A DNA stretch of 64,000 nt from Achromobacter xylosoxidans (GTDB lineage: Bacteria; Pseudomonadota; Gammaproteobacteria; Burkholderiales; Burkholderiaceae_B), in assembly GCF_001457475.1 (NCBI RefSeq), contig NZ_LN831029.1:6386001-6450000 (forward strand). The letters are read 5' to 3'. Shown here in pieces: positions 51,199-61,758 of this stretch (positions are counted from its first letter, which is position 1; the number at the start of each line of letters is the position of its first letter). Both the position numbers and the translations under genes were made by a program. The notes beneath the pieces were generated by a model. That model had not been told where the DNA came from. It worked only from the letters and a program-made list of their open reading frames with translations, and searched no databases.

Positions 51199-52215
51199 TC
51201 AGCGGATCGGCAGCGCGTACATCAGGCCGCCCTGCGTCCACTGCGCATTCAGGCCGCGCTTGATCTTCAGCGGACTGCCCTGGCCGACGTTGCGCTCGAA
51301 GCTCTCGCCGTAATTGCCGACCTGCTTGACGATGTTGTAGGCCCACTTTTCGTCCAGCCCCAGGTTGGCGCCGCCGCCGGGCGTCACGCCCAGGATGCGC
51401 TTGATGTTGGGATTGCTGCTCTTGGCCTGTTCGTCGACGTTCCTGGAGGTGACGCCATATTCCTCGGCCTCGATCATGGCCGACAGCGACCAGCGCACGA
51501 TGTTCAGCCAGGCGTCGTCGCCCTGGCGCACGAACGGACCCAGCGGTTCCTTCGAGATGATCTCGGGCAGCACCACGTAGTCGTCGGGGTTCTGCAGCTT
51601 GGAGATGCGGATCGATGCCAGGCCCGAGGCGTCGGTGGAGAACACGTCGCAGCGGCCCGCGGCAAACGCATTGACCACTTCGTTGAAGGTCTCGATCACC
51701 ACCGGCTTGTAGGTGACGTTGTTGGCGCGCGCCCAGTCGGCCAGCGTGTTCTCGTTGGAGGTGCCGGTCTGCAGGCAGATCGTGGCGCCGTTGATTTCCT
51801 TGGCGCTCTTGACGCCCAGCGACTTGGGCACCAGGAAACCCTGGCCGTCATAGAAATTGATGCCGGCGTGGATGATGCCCAGCGCCGTGTCGCGCTGCTG
51901 CGTCACGGTGGTGTTGCGGGTCAGCACGTCGACTTCGCCCGATTGCAGCGCGGTGAAGCGCTGCTGCGAATTGAGCGGCACCACCTTGATCTTGTTGGCA
52001 TCGCCGAACACGGCCGCGGCGATCGCGCGGCACAGGTCCACGTCCAGCCCCTGCCACTTGCCCTGCGCGTCCGGCGCGGAAAAGCCCGCGAAACCCGTGG
52101 TGGTGCCACAAGCCACCGCCCCACGCTGGCGCACGACGTCCAACGTCGCCGCCTGCGCGCCTTGTGCCACGGCCAGCAACAACGCCGCGCCCACCAACCC
52201 TTTTGCAATGTTCAT
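51199..52215 (-). CDS. Periplasmic amino-acid ABC transporter binding protein (AapJ/BztA type)
   Basis: A 338-aa exported protein with signal peptide (about 1-22, ending AQA). VVRQRGAVACGTTTGFAGFSAPDAQG-like opening in two parts, DVDLCRAIAAAVFGD and NSQQRFTALQSGEVDVLTRN are signatures of general L-amino acid binding proteins. No permease or ATPase gene is adjacent on the same strand; the aminotransferase upstream suggests use in amino acid uptake and catabolism. A gap of 101 bases separates them. Confidence 0.92.
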   Translation of the reverse strand: MNIAKGLVGAALLLAVAQGAQAATLDVVRQRGAVACGTTTGFAGFSAPDAQGKWQGLDVDLCRAIAAAVFGDANKIKVVPLNSQQRFTALQSGEVDVLTRNTTVTQQRDTALGIIHAGINFYDGQGFLVPKSLGVKSAKEINGATICLQTGTSNENTLADWARANNVTYKPVVIETFNEVVNAFAAGRCDVFSTDASGLASIRISKLQNPDDYVVLPEIISKEPLGPFVRQGDDAWLNIVRWSLSAMIEAEEYGVTSRNVDEQAKSSNPNIKRILGVTPGGGANLGLDEKWAYNIVKQVGNYGESFERNVGQGSPLKIKRGLNAQWTQGGLMYALPIR

Positions 52216-52316
52216 GACTGTTTTTCCTGTTGTACCGGGACGCGCGAGCGCGCCACGGCGAGAAGCTTATAGACATGAAGCGCCCGCGCAAAATAACCAG
52301 CGCTTATTTGGGTATA

Positions 52317-53558
52317 TCACGCCGCCAGCGAGATCGACACCGGCTGGTTGGCCTCGCACGCGTCCAGGGCGCGGCTGAGCCGCTGCATGCCCTGGGCGAT
52401 CTGGGCTTCGTTCATGGTGGCGAACGACATGCGCATGGCATGCAGGTCGGCCTGCGCCGGGTCGGCGTAGAACGCCTTGCCCGGCACGTAGACCACTTCG
52501 TGCTCGATGGCGTAGGGCAGCAGGCGGGTGGCGTCGACCTCGCCCGTCAGGCGCGCCCAGAAGAACATGCCGCCCTCGGGCTTGCTGAACGCAATGCGTC
52601 CGTTCAGCTCGCGCGTCAACGATTCGGCCATGGCGTCGCAGCGCAGGCCATAGGCCGCGCGGATGCGCGGCACGTGCTCTTCGTAGCGGCCATTGGCCAG
52701 GTATTGCGCCACGACTTCCTGGATCCACGTGGACGAAGCCATGTCGTCGGCCGCCTTGGCGCCGACGCAGCGGCGGCGGATTTCGGCCGGCGCCACCAGC
52801 CAGCCGATGCGCAAGGCGGGCGCCATGGTCTTGGACATGCTTGCCAGGTACACGGCCCAGTTGCGGGCCTCGCCCTCGGCCAGCGCCATGATGGGTGGCA
52901 CCGCCTCGCCGGCGAAGCGCAATTCGCTGTACGGATCGTCCTCGACGATGAGGAAGCGATGCTTGACCGCCAGCTCCAGCAGGCGCAGGCGGCGCTGGCG
53001 CGAAATGGTGGCGCCACAGGGATTGGAGAACGACGCCACCACGCACACGACCTTGGGCTTGACGCGCGCGGCAAGCTCATCGAGCGCGTCGATGTCGACG
53101 CCGTCCGGGCCGGACGGCACGGTATGCACCGTGGCGCCGGTGTAGCGCAACGCCTGCACGGAATTCGGGAAGGCCGGCGATTCGATGACGGCATGGTCAC
53201 CGGGCTGGAGCATCACACGGGTCAGCAGCGCCATGGCTTGCTGCGACCCACCGGTGACGGCCAGTTCCGTGTCCGCGTTGCAGTGCAGGCCGCGCGCCGC
53301 CGACAACCGCGCCAATTCGTTGCGCAGACTGGCCTGTCCGTCGATGTTCGAGTATTGCAGGCAGGCGCCAAGCCGCGCCAGCACCTGGGTGGAGGCGATC
53401 GTCAGGCCGTCCACGTCGAACAGTTCCTGCGCCGGATAGCCGCCCGCCAGCGAAATGGTGCCCGGCCGCATCGCGTAGGGCATCAGCGAACGGATCGGGG
53501 AGGCGGGGGGATTCAGGAAAGGCGTGGCAAAAGCGTACTCGGGCGCGGCGCTGGACAT
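52317..53558 (-). CDS. PLP-dependent aminotransferase (class I/II, 2-aminoadipate type)
   Basis: A 413-aa enzyme of the aminotransferase I/II fold. Lys243 in SMSKTMAPALR binds PLP, with ISLAGGYPAQELF, YSNIDGQASLRNELA and VTGGSQQAM as the standard blocks, and EDDPYSEL carrying the Asp/Tyr pair. No GntR domain is fused. The ATG at 53556-53558 lacks a classical ribosome binding site. Preferred substrate is not predictable, though related enzymes act on alpha-aminoadipate and branched or aromatic amino acids. Confidence 0.9.
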   Translation of the reverse strand: MSSAAPEYAFATPFLNPPASPIRSLMPYAMRPGTISLAGGYPAQELFDVDGLTIASTQVLARLGACLQYSNIDGQASLRNELARLSAARGLHCNADTELAVTGGSQQAMALLTRVMLQPGDHAVIESPAFPNSVQALRYTGATVHTVPSGPDGVDIDALDELAARVKPKVVCVVASFSNPCGATISRQRRLRLLELAVKHRFLIVEDDPYSELRFAGEAVPPIMALAEGEARNWAVYLASMSKTMAPALRIGWLVAPAEIRRRCVGAKAADDMASSTWIQEVVAQYLANGRYEEHVPRIRAAYGLRCDAMAESLTRELNGRIAFSKPEGGMFFWARLTGEVDATRLLPYAIEHEVVYVPGKAFYADPAQADLHAMRMSFATMNEAQIAQGMQRLSRALDACEANQPVSISLAA

Positions 53559-53617
53559 GGCGGAGGGGACGGCGAGGAGAAAGGGAGGACCCGCGTCGTC
53601 GTGCGGACGGCGCCGGA

Positions 53618-53664
53618 GGCTTAGAACATTGAAATCTAAACAAATATCGCCAAATTCTAAGCCT
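53618..53664. promoter_or_regulatory. Long-arm inverted repeat upstream of the aminotransferase
   Basis: AGGCTTAGAA (53618-53627) and TTCTAAGCCT (53655-53664) are perfect 10-base arms around a 27-base AT-rich spacer. The element is 59-106 bases before the aminotransferase start on the minus strand and over 100 bases before yggS. A regulator site or leader hairpin are options. Confidence 0.45.
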
Positions 53665-53771
53665 GCCGCTCCGGCAGGGTCAACGAAGATGCGGCGCGGC
53701 GCGGACCGGTGTGGCGAAACGGTGCGCGCGCGTCCTACACTATGGGACATTCCGTACCGAAGAGACCCCGC

Positions 53772-54491
53772 ATGACCGAAGTAGACACCATGGCCATCCG
53801 CCTGGCCGCGATCCGGCAACGCATCGCCCAGGCTTGCGAACGCGCCGGCCGGGCACCGGACAGCGTGACGCTGCTGCCCGTCAGCAAAACGTTCGAGGTC
53901 GACGCCATCCGCGAGGCCATGGCGCTGGGCCTGGCCCGGTTCGGCGAGAACAAGACCCAGGAATTGCGGCAGAAAGCCGCGGCGCTGGCGGGACAGGGAC
54001 TGCAATGGGTGTTGATCGGCCACCTGCAGACCAACAAGGCCAAGGACGCGGCGCGTGACGCCACCGAGTTGCAATCGCTGGACCGGATCGACCTGGCCGA
54101 GGCCCTGCACCGCCGCCTCGTTCTCGAGGGCCGGACGCTGGACGTGCTGGTGCAGGTCAAGACCTCCAGCGAACCCAGCAAATACGGCATGGCGCCGAGT
54201 GACGTGTCGGCCTTCCTGCGGCGCATCGTGGCCGAGTTCCCGACCTTGCGCGTGCGCGGCCTGATGACGATGGCGGTCAACTCGCCCGATCCGGGCGAAG
54301 TGCGCGCCTGCTTCCGCAGTTTGCGCGAACTGCGCGACCAGCTGCGCCACGAAGCGATCGAAGGGGTGTCGCTGGACCGCCTGTCGATGGGCATGAGCGG
54401 AGATTTCGAACTGGCGATCGAGGAGGGCTCGACCGAAGTGCGCATCGGCACCGCCATCTTCGGCGCCCGCAGCTACCCGGATCCGCAATAA
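53772..54491 (+). CDS. yggS: YggS-family PLP homeostasis protein
   Basis: A 239-aa fold-III PLP-binding protein. PVSKT with Lys39 binds PLP; RFGENKTQEL, HLQTNKAKDA, VLVQVKTSSEPSKYG, GLMTMA and LSMGMSGDFELAIEEGSTEVRIG are conserved. It lacks aminotransferase activity and controls PLP levels. ATG 53772 follows AAGAGA; the upstream frame is not conserved. Divergent from the aminotransferase. Confidence 0.95.
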   Translation: MTEVDTMAIRLAAIRQRIAQACERAGRAPDSVTLLPVSKTFEVDAIREAMALGLARFGENKTQELRQKAAALAGQGLQWVLIGHLQTNKAKDAARDATELQSLDRIDLAEALHRRLVLEGRTLDVLVQVKTSSEPSKYGMAPSDVSAFLRRIVAEFPTLRVRGLMTMAVNSPDPGEVRACFRSLRELRDQLRHEAIEGVSLDRLSMGMSGDFELAIEEGSTEVRIGTAIFGARSYPDPQ

Positions 54492-54576
54492 GCCGCTGAA
54501 TCCGGGCCTGGAAACAGGCGCATATTGCCGCGTTGCCGGGGCATAATAGCGTCGCAAAAAAATGAGGAGACTCCCC

Positions 54577-55545
54577 ATGCACAAGCACGCCCGGCGCCTG
54601 TTGGCGCTTGCCGCCCTGTCGCTGGCCGCCACCGCGGCCGCCGCCCAATCCTGGCCCACCCAACCCATCCGCTGGATCGTGCCCTACCCGGCCGGCGGCG
54701 GCGCCGACGTGGTCGCGCGCACCGTCGCCAGCGGCATCGAGAAACCGCTGGGCCAGACCATCGTGGTCGAGAACCGCCCCGGCGCCGCCACCATCATCGG
54801 CGCCACCGCGATCTCGCAGGCCGAACCCACCGGCTACGTCGTCGGCACCGCCGACTCCGGCACCCTGGCCTACAACCCCACGCTGTACGCCAAGCTGGCC
54901 TACGATCCGTCCAAGTTCACCTACATCGGCGGCATCGCCAAGTTCCCGCTGCTGCTGGCGGTGAACGTCAATTCACCCTACAAGACGGTCGCCGACGTGA
55001 TCCAGGCCGCCAAGAAGGAACCCGGCAAGCTGACCGCCGCCTCGGCCGGCGCCGGCTCGCCGCACCACCTGGCGCTGGAGCTGTTCAAGCAGCGCACGGG
55101 CGCCAACCTGCTGCACGTGCCCTACAAGGGCGCGGCGCCCGCCATCCAGGACCTGCTGGGTGGACAGGTGGACGTGATGTTCATCGACCTGGCCGCCGGC
55201 CTGCCCAACGTCAAGGCCGGCAAGCTGCGCGTGCTGGGCGCGGCCACGCCCGAGCGCGTTGCCGTGCTGCCGGACGCGCCCACCATGGCCGAACAAGGCG
55301 TGCCCGACTTCACCGCCTACGCCTGGCAAGGCCTGGTGGCCCCCGGCGGCCTGCCGGAAGCCGTGGTCAAGAAGCTGTCCGCCGAACTCGACGCCGCGCT
55401 GAAGTCGCCTGCCGTGTCGCAGAAGATGCTGGATATGGGCGTCATCCCGATGCCCATGTCGGCGCAGGACTTCAAGGCCTATGCCGACAAGGAGCGCGCC
55501 ACCTGGGCCGACGTGATCAAGAAGGCCAACATCAAGCTCGAATGA
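54577..55545 (+). CDS. Bug/TctC-type tripartite tricarboxylate substrate-binding protein
   Basis: A 322-aa exported protein; start at 54577 (MHKHARRLLALAAL) is favoured because GAGGAGA precedes it by seven bases. Signal peptide about 1-24 ending AAAAQS. WPTQPIRWIVPYPAGGGAD, VENRPGAATIIG and SAGAGSPHHLALELFK are the ligand-loop signatures. Like the receptor at 27.2 kb it lacks TctA/TctB partners. The bidirectional terminator at 55562-55589 follows. Confidence 0.92.
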   Translation: MHKHARRLLALAALSLAATAAAAQSWPTQPIRWIVPYPAGGGADVVARTVASGIEKPLGQTIVVENRPGAATIIGATAISQAEPTGYVVGTADSGTLAYNPTLYAKLAYDPSKFTYIGGIAKFPLLLAVNVNSPYKTVADVIQAAKKEPGKLTAASAGAGSPHHLALELFKQRTGANLLHVPYKGAAPAIQDLLGGQVDVMFIDLAAGLPNVKAGKLRVLGAATPERVAVLPDAPTMAEQGVPDFTAYAWQGLVAPGGLPEAVVKKLSAELDAALKSPAVSQKMLDMGVIPMPMSAQDFKAYADKERATWADVIKKANIKLE

Positions 55546-55561
55546 GCGCGCATTGCCAATG

Positions 55562-55589
55562 AAAAACGCGGCCCCGGGGCCGCGTTTTT
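55562..55589. terminator. Bidirectional terminator (palindromic)
   Basis: A5-CGCGGCCCC/GGGGCCGCG-T5 is a perfect 28-base palindrome between convergent genes. Confidence 0.92.
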
Positions 55590-55628
55590 CATTGGTGACC
55601 GCGCCACCGGCGAAGGACAGGCGGCCGG

Positions 55629-57500
55629 TCACTTTCCCGGCAGCGTCACCGCCAGGCGCAGGGATTCCACGCACTGCCGGCCCTTGTCGATGGCCTGGCC
55701 GAAGCCATCCGACACGATGTCCGCATGGCTGAACCAGCTGACCTTGCGGACGCTGCGATAGCGGTACTGGTAGCCCGAGGCGGCGGGCTTGCCGTCCAGG
55801 TCCACATCGATCCAGGGTGAGCGCACCTGGCAATGCAGCGCCGGCGCGTCGACCTGGCCGCCCGTCAGCGTCACGTCGTACGACGCGGTCTCCGGCGTGC
55901 CCAGATAGATATCCGCCAGCTGGCCGGTCTGGCGGTAGCGGGCGAAGGCCTCCCAGTCATCGCCCAGGTGCGATTGCGTGTGCACATACTGCCGGCCGAC
56001 GCGTTCCAGCGCCCGCAGGTCCACCAGCGTGGCGTCGATGCGATAGGTGGCGGGCACCACGAAATCGCTGGCGGCGCGCTGCAGCCGGCAATCGCGGTTC
56101 TCGGCGGCGAAACTGCGGCACAGCGCCTGGTCCATCGCCGTCGCGCCGTTCTGCAGATCACCCACGCTGACTTCGGCCGCCACCATGCGCCCCACCTCGA
56201 CCGATGCGCGCACCTGCGCCTGCCCGTCCTCGCCAAAGCGCTCGTTGCGCGTCACCACGACGCCGACGCCCGGCGCCTCCAGCGCAATGTCCTCGCGCCG
56301 CATATTGCCCTGGCTGTCCATGACGAACGCCCAGCGCTGCTGGATATCGGGCATGGTGAAGCCCGGCACGAACACCGGGTTGGTGGGATCCAGCCACCAG
56401 GTCGCGCCCTGCACGCGGGCGCGCACGATGGCATGGTTGGGCGCGGCCAGGCCGGGCAGCAATACCTCGGGCGCCATGGTGCCGCGCGCCACCAGGGCGG
56501 GTTCGGCCTCGATGCCGGCCGCGCGCAGCATGGCCACCAGCAGCACCGCCAGGTCCTTGCAGTCGCCATAGCCGCGGCGCTCGATCTCGTCGAGCGCAAA
56601 CGGAATCTGGCCACGCTCGCTGCTGCGCCAGTCGCCCAGGTAGCGATAGTGTTCGTGCAGATGACGCATCAGGCCGGCCACGGCCTGGGGCGCGGGCTTG
56701 TCGCGCTGCGCCGCGACCACCGCGGCGGCGTTCGGCGGCAGCGGGGCCGCCAGGATCTCGTTGTAGCGCTTGGCGAACGGGCCAAAATAATCCTGCAGCG
56801 CGTCGGCACTGCCGATCTCCAGGCGCGGCGACTGCCGCAGATAACCCTGGTCCGACTCATTGACGTAGGCGTAGTAGTAAGGCGTGGCCTTCAACTCCAC
56901 GGTGATGTGCCTGGCATCGGGCGCCGCCTCGACGCGGTAGGCCTCCATGGCCTGCCCACGCCAGATCATCGGGCGATCGGCGCTGAACTCGGCGCGGAAG
57001 CGCTCCTGGCGCACGGCGCGTGGTTGCAGATCCAGCACGTAATGAAACTGCGTGGCCGAAGGGATGCCGGCAAAGTGTTCACGCAAGGTGTAGACGATGG
57101 TGCTGCCCACGCGCAGATTGGGAAAGGCCAGCGAAGTCTGCTTCTGGCGCAGGAAGCCCTGGTCCGGATTGGGCGCCATGCGGGTGTCGATCTGGGCGGC
57201 GGCCAGCGGCACCGGCTTTTCGCCCGGCTGGATCAGTTCGGCGCGCTCGACCTTGAGGCTGTCGTTCTCGGCGTAGCTGCGGTCGATGCGCGATACCAGG
57301 TCGCGCCCGGCCAGGGTCAGGATGGTGTAGCGATAGGTGCTGACGCACTCGGTGCTGTTGTCCTTGCCAAATCGGCAGTGGAACTCGGTTTCGCCGGACA
57401 GTGGCGCTTCGGCGACCGGCTGGCGCGCGGCATGGGCCGGCAGGCTGGCCGCGGCCGCCAGGACGACGGCCAGGAGGGGGGAGCGGGAAGAAACAGGCAT
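55629..57500 (-). CDS. DUF3857 protein with transglutaminase-like domain
   Basis: A 623-aa exported protein (signal peptide about 1-25). A beta-rich DUF3857 part lies at about 50-220, followed by a transglutaminase-like Cys peptidase domain with triad C314 (GYGDCKDLA), H356 (PNHAIV) and D371 (WWLDPTNP). The C-terminal part is again beta-rich. The family is secreted or membrane-facing with unknown substrates; peptide or peptidoglycan crosslinks are possible. Expressed alone, away from the DUF3683 gene 163 bases upstream of its start. Confidence 0.86.
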   Translation of the reverse strand: MPVSSRSPLLAVVLAAAASLPAHAARQPVAEAPLSGETEFHCRFGKDNSTECVSTYRYTILTLAGRDLVSRIDRSYAENDSLKVERAELIQPGEKPVPLAAAQIDTRMAPNPDQGFLRQKQTSLAFPNLRVGSTIVYTLREHFAGIPSATQFHYVLDLQPRAVRQERFRAEFSADRPMIWRGQAMEAYRVEAAPDARHITVELKATPYYYAYVNESDQGYLRQSPRLEIGSADALQDYFGPFAKRYNEILAAPLPPNAAAVVAAQRDKPAPQAVAGLMRHLHEHYRYLGDWRSSERGQIPFALDEIERRGYGDCKDLAVLLVAMLRAAGIEAEPALVARGTMAPEVLLPGLAAPNHAIVRARVQGATWWLDPTNPVFVPGFTMPDIQQRWAFVMDSQGNMRREDIALEAPGVGVVVTRNERFGEDGQAQVRASVEVGRMVAAEVSVGDLQNGATAMDQALCRSFAAENRDCRLQRAASDFVVPATYRIDATLVDLRALERVGRQYVHTQSHLGDDWEAFARYRQTGQLADIYLGTPETASYDVTLTGGQVDAPALHCQVRSPWIDVDLDGKPAASGYQYRYRSVRKVSWFSHADIVSDGFGQAIDKGRQCVESLRLAVTLPGK

Positions 57501-57609
57501 GGGGAAAGCGACGCCTCACATTACAACTGAGACGCAATGTTATTTGCAATAAAATTTCAACTCAAGCTTTCTGTTGGCCCAACCGGTGCGCCGGTCCGCC
57601 AAAAAGCGA

Positions 57610-57635
57610 AACGCCCGGCGTTACCGCCGGGCGTT
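57610..57635 (-). terminator. Terminator after the DUF3683 dehydrogenase
   Basis: AACGCCCGGCG/CGCCGGGCGTT with a TTAC loop. On the minus strand it is followed by CGCTTTTT, fitting the end of the dehydrogenase transcript. Confidence 0.75.
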
Positions 57636-57663
57636 CCTCGCGCCATACCAGCCGCGCCGGTCG

Positions 57664-60600
57664 CTACACCAGCACGCGCTCGATGCCGCCGGCATTGGCG
57701 CGGCGCACGTAGTCTTCCATCCAGCCTTCGCCCAGGATGTGGCGCGCCATCTCGACCACGATGTAGTCGGCGTCCATGCCGGTATCACCCTGGTAGCGCG
57801 ACAGGCCCTGCAGGCACGACGGGCACGAAGTCAGCACTTTGACGTCGCCCGTGAAGCCATCGCTGCGCAAGGCCGCATCGCCCTTGAGCAACTCTTCCTG
57901 CTTGCGAAAGCGCACCTGGGTCGAGATGTCCGGCCGGCTGACGGCGAGCGTGCCCGACTCGCCGCAGCAGCGGTCGCTCTTGACGGCGCCGTCGCCCACC
58001 AGAGAACGCACCGTCTTCATCGGATCCTGCAGCTTCATCGGCGTGTGGCAGGGGTCGTGATACATGTAGCGCACGCCCTTGGCGCCTTCCAGCTTGATGC
58101 CCTTTTCCAGCAGGTATTCGTGGATGTCGATCAGGCGGCAGCCCGGGAAGATCTTCTCGAACTCGTAGCCGGCCAGTTGGTCGTAGCAGGTGCCGCAGCT
58201 GACCACCACGGTCTTGATGTCCAGGTAGTTCAGCGTGTTGGCAACGCGGTGGAACAGCACCCGGTTGTCGGTGATGATCTGCTCGGCCTTGTCGGTCATG
58301 CCGTTGCCGCGCTGCGGATAGCCGCAGCACAGATAGCCCGGCGGCAGCACGGTCTGCACGCCCGCATGCCACAACATGGCCTGCGTGGCCAGGCCGACCT
58401 GCGAGAACAGGCGTTCCGAACCGCAGCCCGGGAAGTAGAACACCGCTTCCGTGTCGGCCGTGGTGGCCTTGGGGTCGCGGATGATCGGCACGTAGTTCGC
58501 GTCCTCGATGTCCAGCAGCTTGCGCGCGGCCTGCTTGGGCAGCCCGCCAGGCATCTTCTTGTTGACGAAGTGCACCACCTGCTCGCGCAGCGGCGGCTTG
58601 CCAACCGTGGCTGGCGGCGCCGAGGTCTGCTTCTTCACCAGGCCCGACAGCAGGTCATGCGCGGCGCGCTGCACCTTGTAGCCCACCCCCACCATCGCCT
58701 TGCGGGTGGCGTTGATGGTGGCCGGGTCCTTGGCGTTCAGGAAGAACATGGCGCTGGCCGTGCCCGGATTGAACGACTTGCGGCCCATGCGGCGCAGCAC
58801 GGCGCGCATGCTCATCGATACGTCGCCGAAGTCGATGTCGACCGGACAGGGGTTGTAGCACTTGTGGCAAACGGTGCAGTGGTCGGCCACGTCCTCGAAT
58901 TCTTCCCAGTGCTTCAGGCTGACGCCGCGGCGGGTCTGCTCTTCGTACAGGAAGGCCTCGACCAGCAGCGAGGTCGCCAGGATCTTGTTGCGCGGCGAGT
59001 ACAACAGGTTGGCGCGCGGCACGTGGGTGGCGCAGACCGGCTTGCACTTGCCGCAGCGCAGGCAGTCCTTGATCGAATCGGAGATGGCGCCGATGTCGCT
59101 CTGCTGCATGATGAGCGATTCGTGGCCCATCAGGTTGAAGCTGGGCGTCCAGGCGTGGCGCAGGTCGGCGCCGGGCATCAGCTTGCCGGCGTTGAAGTGG
59201 CCGTTGGGATCGACGCGACGCTTGTATTCCTGGAACGGCGCCAGTTCAGCCTCCGTCAGGAACTCGTACTTGGTCAGGCCGATGCCGTGCTCGCCCGAGA
59301 TCACGCCGTCCAGGTCGCGCGCGATCTGCATGATGCGCTCGACGGCCTGGTGGGCCTCCTGCAGCATGCCGTAGTCGTCCGAGTTGACCGGAATGTTGGT
59401 GTGCACGTTGCCGTCGCCGGCGTGCATGTGCAGCGCCACGAATACGCGGCTCTTGAGCACGCGGCCATGGATCGCCACCAGCTCGTCCAGGATCGGCTTG
59501 CGCGCCGCGCCCGAGAACGCGGCCTGCAGGCCGGCCAGCACCTCGGTCTTCCATGACACGCGGATGGTGCGGTCCTGCACCACATCGAACACGCGCGCCT
59601 GCGGCTGCGCCGCCAGGCGCTCGGCCAGCGTGGCGCGCAGGTGGCCCATACCCAGCGTTTCCAGCTGCGGCATGGCGTCGGCCAGCGGCAGGTCCAGGTT
59701 GTCCAACAGCCACTGCCAACGCTGGCGCGCGGCGGCCAGCAGCTCGATGGCCTGGCGCGTGCGCTCGGCCAGCACCTCGGCGCGGGTTTCATCGTCGTCG
59801 GCGGCGTCCTCGGCCTTGCCGACCGGCAAGGGCGTACAGAGGTAGTCGTCCAGCGCGCCCAGCAGGCGCAGCTTGTTGCGGGTCGACAGCTCGATGTTGA
59901 TGCGCTCGATATGGTCGGTGTACTCGCCCATGCGCGGCAGCGGGATCACCACGTCTTCGTTGATCTTGAAGGCGTTGGTGTGGCGCGCGATCGCGGCGGT
60001 GCGCGAGCGGTCGAGCCAGAACTTCTTGCGGGCCTCTGCGCTCACCGCGACGAAGCCTTCGCCGTGGCGGGTGTTGGCCAGGCGCACCACTTCGCTGGCG
60101 GCCGCGGCCACGGCGTCCTCGTCGTCGCCGACGATATCGCCGATCAGCACCATCTTGGGCAGCGAACCGCGCTTGCTCTTGGTGGCATAGCCCACCGCGC
60201 GCAGGTAGCGTTCGTCCAGGTGCTCCAGGCCGGCCAGGATGGCGCCGCGGGCGCGGCCCTCGCCGTCCAGGTAGCCCTTGACCTCGACGATCGAAGGAAT
60301 CGCGTCGCGCGCCTGGCCGAAGAATTCCATGCAGACCGTGCGCGTATGCTTGGGCATGCGGTGCAGCACCCAGCGCGCCGACGTGATCAGGCCGTCGCAG
60401 CCTTCCTTCTGGATGCCCGGCAGGCCGGCCAGGAACTTGTCGGTGACGTCCTTGCCCAGGCCTTCCTTGCGGAACACGCGGCCGGCGATTTCCAGGGTCT
60501 CGGTCTTGAGCAGGCGCTCGCCCGGCTTGCCGCGGCCGTCGAACCACTTGAGTTCGAAACGGGCCACGTCGACGTCATGGATCTTGCCCATGTTGTGCGC

Positions 60601-61626
60601 CAGGCGCGTCACTTCGAGCCAGTTGCCGTCCGGGTCGACCATGCGCCACCAGGCCAGGTTGTCGAGCGCGGTGCCCCACAGCACGGCCTTCTTGCCGCCG
60701 GCGTTCATGGCGATGTTGCCGCCCACGCACGAGGCCTCGGCCGAGGTCGGGTCCACGGCGAACACGAAACCGGCCGCCTCGGCCGCCTCCGACACCCGCT
60801 TGGTCACCACGCCGGCGCCGGCATGGATGACGGCCACGGGCTCGGTGAGCCCGGGCAGGATACAGGACTCGACCTTGCCCAGCTTGTCGAATTTCTCGGT
60901 GTTGATGACGGCCGACTTCCAGGTCAGCGGAATCGCGCCGCCGGTGTAGCCGGTGCCGCCGCCGCGCGGCACGATGGTCAGGCCCAGCTCGATACAGGCG
61001 GTGACCAGCGCGGCGATCTCGTCTTCCGTATCCGGCGTCAGCACCACGAAGGGGTACTCCACGCGCCAGTCGGTGGCGTCGGTCACGTGCGATACGCGCG
61101 ACAGGCCGTCGAACTTGATGTTGTCGCGCGCGGTGATGCGGCCCAGCACCTTCTGCGCCTGCTTGCGCAGCATGGCGGTCTGGTCGAACTCGCCCTCGAA
61201 GGCGGCAATGGCCGAACGCGCCCGACCCAGCAGGCCCAGCACTTTCTCGTCGCGATGCGGATCGTGGCCGGCTTCGGCCGGCGCGCCGGGTTCGCGGCGG
61301 CGGTCGATCTCGCCCAGCCGATGGTGCAGCGCGTCGATCAGCTGCTTGCGGCGCTTGGGATTGTCCAGCAGGTCGTCCTGCAGGTACGGGTTGCGGCGCA
61401 CCACCCAGATGTCGCCCAGCACCTCGTACAACATGCGGGCGGACCGCCCCGTGCGGCGTTCGCCGCGCAGGTCGGTCAGCAGGCTCCAGGCATCATCGCC
61501 CAGCAGACGGCCGACGATCTCGCGATCGGAAAACGACGTGTAGTTGTAGGGGATTTCGCGCAGTCGCGCGGGTGCTGCGGGCGGCGTCGCCCCGTTCAAG
61601 ATGTGGCTGGCGAGTGGGGCGTTCAT
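57664..61626 (-). CDS. DUF3683 FAD/Fe-S D-lactate-type dehydrogenase (fused GlcD-GlcF-like)
   Basis: A 1320-aa multidomain flavoprotein. An N-terminal DUF3683 region (about 15-110) precedes an FAD-binding domain with [15 protein letters not shown] near 220, then an FAD-oxidase C domain with the GDGNVHTN metal motif and GEHGIGLTK. Two 4Fe-4S ferredoxin motifs follow ([11 protein letters not shown] near 852, [12 protein letters not shown] near 915), then two CCG domains (CCGYPQ near 1099, CCGESG near 1220). The fused layout of flavin and iron-sulphur parts indicates a respiratory D-2-hydroxy acid dehydrogenase; D-lactate is the likely substrate. No signal for export. Monocistronic. Confidence 0.92.
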   Translation of the reverse strand: MNAPLASHILNGATPPAAPARLREIPYNYTSFSDREIVGRLLGDDAWSLLTDLRGERRTGRSARMLYEVLGDIWVVRRNPYLQDDLLDNPKRRKQLIDALHHRLGEIDRRREPGAPAEAGHDPHRDEKVLGLLGRARSAIAAFEGEFDQTAMLRKQAQKVLGRITARDNIKFDGLSRVSHVTDATDWRVEYPFVVLTPDTEDEIAALVTACIELGLTIVPRGGGTGYTGGAIPLTWKSAVINTEKFDKLGKVESCILPGLTEPVAVIHAGAGVVTKRVSEAAEAAGFVFAVDPTSAEASCVGGNIAMNAGGKKAVLWGTALDNLAWWRMVDPDGNWLEVTRLAHNMGKIHDVDVARFELKWFDGRGKPGERLLKTETLEIAGRVFRKEGLGKDVTDKFLAGLPGIQKEGCDGLITSARWVLHRMPKHTRTVCMEFFGQARDAIPSIVEVKGYLDGEGRARGAILAGLEHLDERYLRAVGYATKSKRGSLPKMVLIGDIVGDDEDAVAAAASEVVRLANTRHGEGFVAVSAEARKKFWLDRSRTAAIARHTNAFKINEDVVIPLPRMGEYTDHIERINIELSTRNKLRLLGALDDYLCTPLPVGKAEDAADDDETRAEVLAERTRQAIELLAAARQRWQWLLDNLDLPLADAMPQLETLGMGHLRATLAERLAAQPQARVFDVVQDRTIRVSWKTEVLAGLQAAFSGAARKPILDELVAIHGRVLKSRVFVALHMHAGDGNVHTNIPVNSDDYGMLQEAHQAVERIMQIARDLDGVISGEHGIGLTKYEFLTEAELAPFQEYKRRVDPNGHFNAGKLMPGADLRHAWTPSFNLMGHESLIMQQSDIGAISDSIKDCLRCGKCKPVCATHVPRANLLYSPRNKILATSLLVEAFLYEEQTRRGVSLKHWEEFEDVADHCTVCHKCYNPCPVDIDFGDVSMSMRAVLRRMGRKSFNPGTASAMFFLNAKDPATINATRKAMVGVGYKVQRAAHDLLSGLVKKQTSAPPATVGKPPLREQVVHFVNKKMPGGLPKQAARKLLDIEDANYVPIIRDPKATTADTEAVFYFPGCGSERLFSQVGLATQAMLWHAGVQTVLPPGYLCCGYPQRGNGMTDKAEQIITDNRVLFHRVANTLNYLDIKTVVVSCGTCYDQLAGYEFEKIFPGCRLIDIHEYLLEKGIKLEGAKGVRYMYHDPCHTPMKLQDPMKTVRSLVGDGAVKSDRCCGESGTLAVSRPDISTQVRFRKQEELLKGDAALRSDGFTGDVKVLTSCPSCLQGLSRYQGDTGMDADYIVVEMARHILGEGWMEDYVRRANAGGIERVLV

Positions 61627-61758
61627 GGCGGCAAGAGGGGGCCCTTAAAAAATTATTTTATGCCATTGGCCGGAACTGCCCCCGAATACCCCCTGGGAAG
61701 CGTCCAAAACCGGGGCAATTGCATGTTTATATGTCCCCAATTAAGCGGGACGTCAGCG

